64,000 bases of DNA, taken from Sphingomonas sp. YR710. Its GTDB lineage: Bacteria; Pseudomonadota; Alphaproteobacteria; Sphingomonadales; Sphingomonadaceae. This document shows, piece after piece, positions 9,480-15,899 of this stretch. The stretch's first letter is position 1, and the number at the start of each line of letters is the position of its first letter. The DNA is taken from positions 99,799 to 163,798 of the forward strand of contig NZ_FMZJ01000011.1 of the NCBI RefSeq assembly GCF_900101455.1. The letters run 5' to 3'. The notes beneath the pieces are model-generated. The model searched no databases. It had not been told where the DNA came from and saw only the letters and a list, made by a program, of their open reading frames with translations. The position numbers were made by a program, and so were the translations under genes.

Positions 9480-10526
9480 ATGATGGAGATGGTTGAAGAT
9501 CCGCGTTGGGCGCTGGTGGTGGCACGCGATGCCTCGGCCGATGGGGCCTTCGTCTATTCGGTGGCGACCACCGGAGTTTATTGCCGACCGGCTTGTGCGG
9601 CGCGGACGCCGGCCCGGCGCAATGTGCGTTTTCACCCCGATCCCGCGGCGGCAGAACAAGCCGGGTTCCGCCCCTGCAAAAGATGCTGCCCCGATCAGCC
9701 GCCGCTCGCCGAGCGGCATGCCGCGCTCGTCGCGGCCGCCTGCCGGCGGATCGAACAGGCCGAAGAGGCGCTCTCGCTGGGCGAACTGGCTGACGGCGCG
9801 GGGCTTAGCCCGCACCATTTTCACCGGCTGTTCCGATCGATTACCGGACTGACGCCGAAGGGCTATGGCGATGCGCACCGGGCGAACCGCGTTCGCGACG
9901 CGCTGGCGGCCGGCGCCGGGGTGACCGAGGCACTGTATGACGCGGGCTATGGATCGAGCGGGCGCTTCTACGCCGCCGCGGACGCGACCCTGGGGATGTT
10001 GCCGAGCGCCTATCGCGCGGGTGGTGCCACGGTGCGGATCCGCTTCGGTATCGGATCGTCATCGCTGGGGCGTGTGCTGGCGGCGGCGAGCGAGCGCGGG
10101 ATTTGCGCGATCCTGATCGGCGATGACGATGATATTCTGGCCGAGGATCTCCATCGCCGCTTTCCGCAGGCCGATGTGACGGCAGCCGATCCCGATTTCG
10201 CTGTCGTGCTCGATCAGGTGATCGCCATGGTCGAAACGCCGGCGCAGGGATTGTCGCTGCCGCTCGATATCCGCGGCACGGCGTTCCAGCAGCGCGTGTG
10301 GCAGGCTTTGCGCGCCATCCCGGCCGGCCAGACCATGAGCTATGCCGAACTGGCGAATCGCATCGGCCAGCCCGAGGCGGTGCGTGCGGTGGCCGGCGCC
10401 TGCGCCGCCAACCGGATCGCGGTGGCGATCCCGTGCCACCGGGTGCTGCGCAGCGACGGGGCTGTGTCCGGCTATCGCTGGGGCGTCGAGCGCAAGCGCG
10501 CGCTGCTGGCGCGTGAGGCTGGCTGA
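9480..10526 (+). CDS. ada: Bifunctional Ada: DNA methylphosphotriester/O6-methylguanine methyltransferase and regulator
   Basis: A full three-part Ada of 348 residues. The N-terminal zinc domain has Cys35, Cys39, Cys66 and Cys69 (YCRPAC and CKRC), the first being the phosphotriester methyl acceptor. An AraC-type helix-turn-helix follows (LSPHHFHRLFRSITGLTPKGY), then the O6-alkylguanine transferase domain with the active-site IPCHRVLRSDG (Cys319). The methylated protein activates alkylation-repair genes. A GAAAGG Shine-Dalgarno lies 7 bp before the first of two in-frame ATGs (9480, 9483). It ends 4 bp from the convergent ohrR. No alkB or alkA lies beside it. Confidence 0.96.
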   Translation: MMEMVEDPRWALVVARDASADGAFVYSVATTGVYCRPACAARTPARRNVRFHPDPAAAEQAGFRPCKRCCPDQPPLAERHAALVAAACRRIEQAEEALSLGELADGAGLSPHHFHRLFRSITGLTPKGYGDAHRANRVRDALAAGAGVTEALYDAGYGSSGRFYAAADATLGMLPSAYRAGGATVRIRFGIGSSSLGRVLAAASERGICAILIGDDDDILAEDLHRRFPQADVTAADPDFAVVLDQVIAMVETPAQGLSLPLDIRGTAFQQRVWQALRAIPAGQTMSYAELANRIGQPEAVRAVAGACAANRIAVAIPCHRVLRSDGAVSGYRWGVERKRALLAREAG

Positions 10527-10530
10527 GAGA

Positions 10531-10965
10531 CTATTCCCCCTTCGCCAGCGTGTCCCGCACGTCGACCAGCGCGCTGCGCAGCCCCTGCAACTGCGGGAGT
10601 TCGAGCCCGGTGGCTTTGAGCATCGCCATCGGGAAGTCGCGCGCAACCTTGCGCATGTCACGGCCCTTGTCGGTCAGCTTGACCCGCACCTGCCGTTCGT
10701 CGGCGGGATTGCGAACCCGATCGATCGCGCCGCTGGTTTCGAGCCGCTTCAGCAACGGGCTCAACGTACTATATTCGAGGCCGAGCCGCTCGCCGATCGC
10801 ACCGATCGGCTGATCGTCGGCCTCCCACAGGATCAGCATCACCAGATATTGCGGATAGGTGATCCCCAGCCTGCCGAGCAACGGCTTGTAGGCGCGGCCC
10901 AGCGCGTGCGCGGTCGAATAGACCGCGAAGCAGAATTGATCGTCGAGGCGCAGATGATCGCTCAT
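10531..10965 (-). CDS. ohrR: Organic-hydroperoxide-sensing repressor OhrR (MarR family)
   Basis: A MarR-family regulator divergently placed to ohr. The N terminus reads LRLDDQFCFAVYSTA, with the reactive cysteine (residue 12 from the chosen start) that organic peroxides oxidise in OhrR. The winged helix includes ITYPQYLVMLILWE, IGERLGLEYSTLSPLLKRLE and the wing DERQVRVKLT. When oxidised it leaves the ohr promoter. In-frame ATGs at 10974 and 10992 are alternative starts; 10965 fits the usual N-terminal length of the family, but no start has a clear Shine-Dalgarno. Confidence 0.92.
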   Translation of the reverse strand: MSDHLRLDDQFCFAVYSTAHALGRAYKPLLGRLGITYPQYLVMLILWEADDQPIGAIGERLGLEYSTLSPLLKRLETSGAIDRVRNPADERQVRVKLTDKGRDMRKVARDFPMAMLKATGLELPQLQGLRSALVDVRDTLAKGE

Positions 10966-11006
10966 GCGTTGCATATAGAATGCCGGATGCATCGTGTGCG
11001 ATGGAA

Positions 11007-11059
11007 AATATCGATCAGGTTGATCGAATTTAATCGCTCGATATTACATCGTGCACGAT
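11007..11059. promoter_or_regulatory. Inverted repeats between ohrR and ohr (candidate OhrR operators)
   Basis: Three dyads are packed in the 151-bp divergent gap: TCGATCA-GGT-TGATCGA (11011-11027), AATATCGA at 11007-11014 matched by TCGATATT at 11038-11045, and the perfect palindrome ATCGTGCACGAT (11048-11059). OhrR normally controls both its own gene and ohr from such a shared region. Which dyad is the operator is not decidable by eye. Confidence 0.5.
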
Positions 11060-11116
11060 CTAAATGGGTTTCACCGACGCGAACGATGCGTCACCGGAAC
11101 GATAAGGATCTGCACC

Positions 11117-11539
11117 ATGGCCATTCTCTACACCACCGAAGCCACCGCCACCGGCGGCCGCACCGGCTCCGCCGCCACGAAGGACGGTGCCTTCGCCGTC
11201 ACGCTGACCACGCCGAAGGAACTGGGCGGGCCCGGCGGCGCCGGCAACAATCCCGAGCAACTGTTTGCGGCCGGCTACTCGGCCTGCTTCCTCGGTGCGG
11301 TCAAATTCGTCGGCGCGCAGAAGAAGGTGAAAATTGCCGATGACAGCACCGTCACGGCCACGGTTGGGATCGGCCCGCGTGATGACGGCACGGGTTTCGG
11401 CCTTGATGTCGCGTTGGCGATCAGCCTGCCGGGCCTCGATCGCGAGACGGCGCTGGCGATCGTCGATCAGGCGCACATCGTCTGCCCGTACAGCCATGCC
11501 ACCCGCAACGGCCTCGACGTCCGCCTGACCCTGCTCTGA
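11117..11539 (+). CDS. ohr: Organic hydroperoxide resistance protein Ohr
   Basis: A 140-residue OsmC/Ohr family thiol peroxidase. It holds the two catalytic cysteines, Cys57 in AAGYSACFLGA and Cys123 in HIVCPYSHATR, and the N-terminal block MAILYTTEATATGGRTG. It reduces organic hydroperoxides with lipoyl-dependent recycling in the cytoplasm. The start ATG at 11117 has an AAGGA 8 bp upstream; a longer open frame to 11051 has no support. The gene is probably repressed by the divergent ohrR. Its TGA stop overlaps the first base of a hairpin repeat. Confidence 0.96.
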   Translation: MAILYTTEATATGGRTGSAATKDGAFAVTLTTPKELGGPGGAGNNPEQLFAAGYSACFLGAVKFVGAQKKVKIADDSTVTATVGIGPRDDGTGFGLDVALAISLPGLDRETALAIVDQAHIVCPYSHATRNGLDVRLTLL

Positions 11540-11609
11540 GAGTCTGTTTTGAATGCGCGCAGGCGCGCATTCGGGCCGGTGCCGCACATGCGCCGGAGGC
11601 GCATTCAAA
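11539..11609. repeat. Hairpin repeat after ohr, AGAGTCTGTTT family
   Basis: It starts on the last base of the ohr stop codon with AGAGTCTGTTTT, then a near-perfect stem (GAATGCGCGC, 2-nt gap, GCGCGCATTC at 11551-11572) nested in an outer pair TTTGAATGCGC (11548-11558) and GCGCATTCAAA (11599-11609). The same opening 11 bases, again touching a stop codon, begin the hairpin at 41329. It may terminate ohr transcription. Confidence 0.6.
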
Positions 11610-11692
11610 CGATATGTCAACTTCGTCACGAAGCGAAATCCTGTGATGCGGCTCCTGCAATAGGTTCAGTCCTTTTGCGGGAGCCCTTCGTC

Positions 11693-12436
11693 ATGCGAAC
11701 CCTGATCGTCACTACTCTGCTGTTCGGCCTGGCCGGATGCGCCGCCGCGCCGGAGCGCCCCCGGCATGAGGGCTGGCATGGCGACCATCGCGGCGGCCCT
11801 GGCGGCCCTGACGGAGCTGGCGGCGAGGGGATACGCGGCGGCCTCTTCATCAGTCCGATGGGCGAGCCGTTTCGCGGCGAGGGCCGCGAGGCATTGATAT
11901 CGCGCTGGTTCGCGGGGGCCGATGCCGATCATGATGGGCGGCTGACTCCGGCCGAATTCCGCGCCGACGCCATGCGCTTCTTCCACATGCTCGATACCGA
12001 CGGCGATGGCGAAATCGGGCCCGACGAGATCGAGCATTATGAAAGTGTCATCGCCCCCGAAATCAGGACGGGAGGGATGGGGATTGGCGGCGGCGGTGGC
12101 GGTCGTCCCGGCGGTGGCGGTCACCCCGGTGGCGGCGGGCGCGGCCATGGCGGCGGCATGGGCGGCGGCCGAATGGGCGGCGATGGTGATGGCGAAGCTG
12201 AAGGCGGATCCGGTGGCACGCCGAACCGCGCGGTGGCCGAAATGCCGCGCGGCGCGGGACGTTTCGGCTTTTTCGACATCCCCGAACCCGTGGTCAGTGC
12301 CGATAGCAATCTGGACCGCGGCATCAGCGCGCCGGAATTCGAAGCCGCCGCCCGCCAGCGATTTGCGATGCTCGACGTTAATCATGACGGGGTGATCACG
12401 CGCGATGAATTACCGAAGCGATTGGGCGGCCGATAG
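11693..12436 (+). CDS. EF-hand calcium-binding lipoprotein with glycine-rich linker
   Basis: A 247-residue protein with signal sequence and lipobox LAGC (residues 13-16). Four EF-hand-type loops are visible: residues 77-88 (DADHDGRLTPAE), 101-112 (DTDGDGEIGPDE), 204-215 (DSNLDRGISAPE, degenerate) and 228-239 (DVNHDGVITRDE). The two pairs are separated by a Gly/His/Arg-rich linker at about 127-165. It probably binds calcium at the envelope. The chosen ATG (11693) begins the signal peptide; an upstream open extension to 11549 crosses the hairpin repeat and is not coding. Function beyond metal binding is unknown. Confidence 0.88.
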   Translation: MRTLIVTTLLFGLAGCAAAPERPRHEGWHGDHRGGPGGPDGAGGEGIRGGLFISPMGEPFRGEGREALISRWFAGADADHDGRLTPAEFRADAMRFFHMLDTDGDGEIGPDEIEHYESVIAPEIRTGGMGIGGGGGGRPGGGGHPGGGGRGHGGGMGGGRMGGDGDGEAEGGSGGTPNRAVAEMPRGAGRFGFFDIPEPVVSADSNLDRGISAPEFEAAARQRFAMLDVNHDGVITRDELPKRLGGR

Positions 12437-12451
12437 GGCTTAGGCGCGCAA

Positions 12452-13513
12452 TCAGCCTGCGGCGAGCCGCGTCCGGTAGCGCAACGGGCTTTCCCCCATC
12501 CATTGCCGGAAGGCGCGCGTGAACGAGCGCGTCTCGGCATAGCCGAGGTCGGCCGCGATCCTGTCTATCGTGGCGCCACGCCGGATGAGGCGCGCTATGG
12601 CCATGTCGCGGCGGATATTCTCGACGATCGCGCTCAAGCTGGTGCCTTCGGCGCGCAGCCGGCGCGCGAGCAACACGGGCGATATGTTCAGGCGTTCGGC
12701 GATCTGCTCGCGCGTCGCGGGTTCGAAGCCTGCCCCCGCTGTCGGCGTCAGCAGGCGGCGGACCCGTCGTGCCATGCTGTGATCGCTCGCCGGGATGGTC
12801 ATGAAGTCGAGCGGCGCGGTCGCCACCATCTCGCGCCGATCGCTGGCGGTACGGATGATGGCACCCATCAACGGCGCCCGATCGAAATGCAGCCGGCAGC
12901 CCGATGCGCGAAAGCGATGCCGCGTCGGGAACAGATATTTGAATTCCTCATAATATTCGTCGGGCCGGGCATAATCGAATTCGGCCAGTTCCAGCGCTAT
13001 CGTTTCGCCCGCCAGCCAGCAGGCGAAACGATGCCAGATGATCATCCAGAATTCGGTGAAATAGTGATCGGGGTCGGCCGCCGGATCGTGCGCAGCGACG
13101 TGCAGCACGACGTGATCGTCGCTGATGTCGAGGCGCGTCGCCATGCCGGTGTCGAGCAGGTCATAAAAGGCAATGCCCTTGGCGAGCGCGGCCAGCACAG
13201 TGTCCGCCTGGATGGCGAGTTCGGTCATCATCGCGAACGCGCCCGATTTCACCCGGCGCCGGGTGCAGCCCATATGCTCGTCGTCGAGCGTGGCCTGGAT
13301 CGTGCGAACCAGCAGGCTCATGGCCTCCACGCTGCCGCGCCAGTCGGGCCGGTCGGCCGCATCGGGATCGATGCCCGCAGCGTGCAGGAGCATATCGCGA
13401 TCGACGCCGGCACGTTCGGCGCCGCGCGTACAGACCTGGAAATAATGCGCGCCGATCGTTGCCAAGGCCCGTCCTGATCTGTGCGTTTTCAGGTCTGATA
13501 TAGACCTGTCCAC
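12452..13513 (-). CDS. AraC family transcriptional regulator
   Basis: A regulator of up to 353 residues with an N-terminal ligand-binding region of the Arabinose_bd (PF12625-like) type, including FAMMTELAIQADTVLAALAKG, and a C-terminal AraC domain with two helix-turn-helices (EQIAERLNISPVLLARRLRAEG and IDRIAADLGYAETRSFTRAFRQW-type). It is divergent from the dehydratase-like gene, the likely target. The GTG at 13513 would place an operator-like palindrome inside its first codons. A TTG at 13465, preceded by AGGACGG, is a credible alternative start and would free that palindrome for regulation. Confidence 0.88.
   Translation of the reverse strand: MDRSISDLKTHRSGRALATIGAHYFQVCTRGAERAGVDRDMLLHAAGIDPDAADRPDWRGSVEAMSLLVRTIQATLDDEHMGCTRRRVKSGAFAMMTELAIQADTVLAALAKGIAFYDLLDTGMATRLDISDDHVVLHVAAHDPAADPDHYFTEFWMIIWHRFACWLAGETIALELAEFDYARPDEYYEEFKYLFPTRHRFRASGCRLHFDRAPLMGAIIRTASDRREMVATAPLDFMTIPASDHSMARRVRRLLTPTAGAGFEPATREQIAERLNISPVLLARRLRAEGTSLSAIVENIRRDMAIARLIRRGATIDRIAADLGYAETRSFTRAFRQWMGESPLRYRTRLAAG
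13490..13508. promoter_or_regulatory. Palindrome CAGGTCT-N5-AGACCTG between AraC gene and dehydratase-like gene
   Basis: A perfect 7-bp inverted repeat with a 5-bp AT-rich spacer (GATAT), about 51-69 bp upstream of the dehydratase-like start. It fits an operator for the adjacent regulator, though AraC proteins more often use direct repeats. It lies within the annotated first codons of the AraC gene if the GTG start is used. Confidence 0.4.
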
Positions 13514-13558
13514 CGCCGGTCACGAGGCGTATTTTCGCGGCACGAACAGGAGAGAGCG

Positions 13559-15076
13559 ATGAACGCGACTATCGTGCAAATGCCGCCGGTTGAAACCGCC
13601 GCTGCCATATGGGCCCGCTTCAGGCCGATTGTCACCGGTGACGATTATGTCGAAAGCCTGCGCGCGCGCGACGTGACGGTCTATCTGTTCGGGGAGGTCG
13701 TGGCGGAGCCGGTCGATCATCCGATCATCCGCCCGTCGATCAATGCGCTCAAGATGACCTATGATCTCGCGATCGAGGATCCCGATCTGGCGACGACATG
13801 GTCGCCGTTGATCGGGGCGCAGGTCAATCGCTTCCTGCACATCGCCGGTTCGGCGGATGATCTGGTGATGAAGAACCGGATGCAGCGCCGGCTGGGCCAG
13901 TTGACCGGCACCTGTTTCCAGCGCTGCGCCGGGCTCGACACCATCAGCGTGCTGCATTCGATCACCTATGACATCGATGCCAGCCACGGGACGTCCTATC
14001 ACGCGCGCTACCTCGAATTCATGCGGCATGCCCAGCGCAACAACGTGATCATCGGTGCCGGCATGACCGATCCCAAGGGCGATCGATCGAAGCGGCCAAG
14101 CGAACAAGCCGATCCCGACCTGTTCATGCATGTCACGCGCCGCACCGAGCACGGTCTCTATGTCAAAGGTGCCAAGGCGCACATGACGGGCGGGCTGAAC
14201 TCGCACTGGATCTGCGTCATGCCGACGATGAATATGGGCCCGAACGATCGCGATTATGCGGTGGTGGGCATGGTGCCTGGCGACGCCCCGGGCCTGACCT
14301 ACATCTATGGCCGCCAGTCATGCGACACGCGGGCGATGGAAAAGGGCGATATCGACAAGGGCAATGCCCGGTTCGGCGGACAGGAAACGCTCGTCGTGTT
14401 CGACGATGTGTTCATCCCGTGGGAGCACGTGTTCATGGACGGCGAATATGAATTCGCGCAGGACATGGTTGCGCGCTTCACCGCCTATCACCGGGCGAGC
14501 TATGTCTGCAAAACCGGCCTGGGCGACGTGATGGTCGGCGCCGCGGCCGCGATCGCCCACTATAATGGCGCGGATCAGGCCAGCCACGTCAAGGACAAGC
14601 TCGTCGAGATGACGCATCTGAACGAGACGATCTATTCATCGGCGATCGCGTCCAGCCATGAAGCGAAACCGTTGCCGTCGGGGATCTTCATGAACGATGC
14701 GATGCTCGCGAATGTCTGCAAGCACAATGTCACGCGATTTCCCTATGAGATCAGCCGGCTCGCGCAGGATCTGGCCGGCGGCCTGATGGTGACATTGCCG
14801 TCGCAGGCCGATTTCGAGAATGAGGTGACCGGCCCGATCCTCCAAAAATATCTCCAGGGGCGTTCGAACGTCCCGGTCGAACATCGCCAGCGGATGTTGC
14901 GGTTGATCGAGAATATGACGCTGGGGCGTAATGCGGTCGGCTATCTCACCGAATCGCTGCATGGCGCGGGCAGCCCGCAGGCGCAGCGCATCCAGATTTT
15001 GCGCGGCATGGAGGTCGAGCGGAAGAAGGGATATGCGGAGGCGCTGGCGGGAATAGAACGGGAGGGCAGCGATTGA
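13559..15076 (+). CDS. 4-hydroxybutyryl-CoA dehydratase / vinylacetyl-CoA isomerase-like flavoprotein
   Basis: A 505-residue member of the HpaB/4-hydroxybutyryl-CoA dehydratase superfamily. It resembles clostridial AbfD along its whole length (YVESLR, FGE, DHPIIRPSINA, GAMTDPKGDRS-like GAGMTDPKGDR, GAKAHMTGG, YGRQSCDTR, FGGQETLVVFDDVFIP, HVKDKLVEMTHLNET, ITRFPYEI-like TRFPYEIS, ESLHGAGSPQAQRI). The residues corresponding to the [4Fe-4S] ligands are kept: Cys119, Cys123, His311 and Cys317. Plain 4-hydroxyphenylacetate monooxygenases lack these. The reaction would be dehydration of 4-hydroxybutyryl-CoA to crotonyl-CoA, or isomerisation of a related acyl-CoA, with FAD. AGGAGAG precedes the ATG. 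The AraC gene is divergent. No CoA ligase or transferase is adjacent, so the pathway is open. Confidence 0.8.
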   Translation: MNATIVQMPPVETAAAIWARFRPIVTGDDYVESLRARDVTVYLFGEVVAEPVDHPIIRPSINALKMTYDLAIEDPDLATTWSPLIGAQVNRFLHIAGSADDLVMKNRMQRRLGQLTGTCFQRCAGLDTISVLHSITYDIDASHGTSYHARYLEFMRHAQRNNVIIGAGMTDPKGDRSKRPSEQADPDLFMHVTRRTEHGLYVKGAKAHMTGGLNSHWICVMPTMNMGPNDRDYAVVGMVPGDAPGLTYIYGRQSCDTRAMEKGDIDKGNARFGGQETLVVFDDVFIPWEHVFMDGEYEFAQDMVARFTAYHRASYVCKTGLGDVMVGAAAAIAHYNGADQASHVKDKLVEMTHLNETIYSSAIASSHEAKPLPSGIFMNDAMLANVCKHNVTRFPYEISRLAQDLAGGLMVTLPSQADFENEVTGPILQKYLQGRSNVPVEHRQRMLRLIENMTLGRNAVGYLTESLHGAGSPQAQRIQILRGMEVERKKGYAEALAGIEREGSD

Positions 15077-15100
15077 CTCCCCCCGGGGGAAAGGGTGTAT
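15072..15100 (+). promoter_or_regulatory. Candidate sigma-70 promoter of imuA-imuB-dnaE2
   Basis: TTGACT (15072-15077) and TGTATA (15095-15100) are separated by 17 bp, a good housekeeping promoter. The expected transcription start falls inside the LexA box just downstream, so bound LexA would block initiation. Confidence 0.55.
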
Positions 15101-15101
15101 A

Positions 15102-15116
15102 AGAACAAAACAGGAA
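15102..15116. promoter_or_regulatory. LexA (SOS) box, GAAC-N7-GAAC
   Basis: GAAC AAAACAG GAAC matches the alphaproteobacterial LexA consensus GTTC/GAAC direct repeat with 7-bp spacing exactly. It sits 3 bp before the imuA start and overlaps the expected transcription start. The imuA-imuB-dnaE2 cassette is a known LexA target in alphaproteobacteria. The AGGA inside the box also lies at Shine-Dalgarno distance from the TTG start. Confidence 0.85.
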
Positions 15117-15119
15117 CAT

Positions 15120-15899
15120 ATGGATGAGTCGCACGCCATAATCGCCGCCCTGCGGCAGCGCATCGGCGCGATCGAAGGGGTGAAGCCGCACGGCCTGACC
15201 GATCGATTCGCGATCGGCGATGCCCGGCTCGATGCGCACCTCGGCGGCGGGTTGCTGCGCGGACGGCTGCACGAGCTGTTCGCGGCGGAACCGGATGATG
15301 CGGCGAGTGCGGCGGGCTTTGCGCTGATGCTGGCGATGCGGGTGGGCGATGGCCCGATTGTGTGGCTGCGCGAGGAACGGGCCGAGCGGCGGCAGGGGCA
15401 GCTCCACGGGCCGGGGCTGATCGAGCTCGGGATCGATCCCGGGCGGATCATCTCGTGCCTCGTGCCCGACGAGACGGCACTGCTGCGGGCTGCAGGCGAT
15501 GTCGTGCGCTGTGCCGAGGTGGCGATGCTGATCGTCGAGCCGTGGAAGGCGGCGCGGGCGCTCGATCTCACCGCGAGCCGGCGGCTGGCGGTCGCGGCCG
15601 AAAAATCGGGCGTCACCACCTTGCTGCTGCGGGTGGATGCCGATCCGCAGCCAAGCGCGGCGCAAACCCGGTGGGAAATACGCGCCGTCGCCTCGACCGC
15701 GCTGGAGGCGGATGCCCCGGGGCCGCCCGCCATCGACCTCAGCCTGTTGCGGCATCGCGGGGGGCTGGCGGGGGTGCGCTATCGATTGGAATGGGATCGT
15801 GACACACGCAGCTTCCGAGACTCGCCGCTATCTGGCGCTCTGGTTTCCGTTCCTGCCGGCGGATCGCTGGCGGCGGGAGAGGGGAAGCGGGTGGCGTAA
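15120..15899 (+). CDS. imuA: SOS mutasome protein ImuA
   Basis: A 259-residue RecA-like protein of the ImuA family: IAALRQRIGAIEG at the N terminus, then a degenerate RecA core (LHELFAAEPDDAASAAGFALML, GPIVWLREERAERRQGQLHGPGL, ELGIDPGRIISCLV, VAMLIVEPW, LDLTASRRLAVAAEKSGVTTLLLR). ImuA partners ImuB and DnaE2 in translesion synthesis and SOS mutagenesis. The start is TTG, directly after the LexA box; no in-frame ATG exists nearby. Its 3' end overlaps imuB by 101 bp, longer than usual, and stops 4 bp before a palindromic repeat. Confidence 0.93.
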   Translation: MDESHAIIAALRQRIGAIEGVKPHGLTDRFAIGDARLDAHLGGGLLRGRLHELFAAEPDDAASAAGFALMLAMRVGDGPIVWLREERAERRQGQLHGPGLIELGIDPGRIISCLVPDETALLRAAGDVVRCAEVAMLIVEPWKAARALDLTASRRLAVAAEKSGVTTLLLRVDADPQPSAAQTRWEIRAVASTALEADAPGPPAIDLSLLRHRGGLAGVRYRLEWDRDTRSFRDSPLSGALVSVPAGGSLAAGEGKRVA

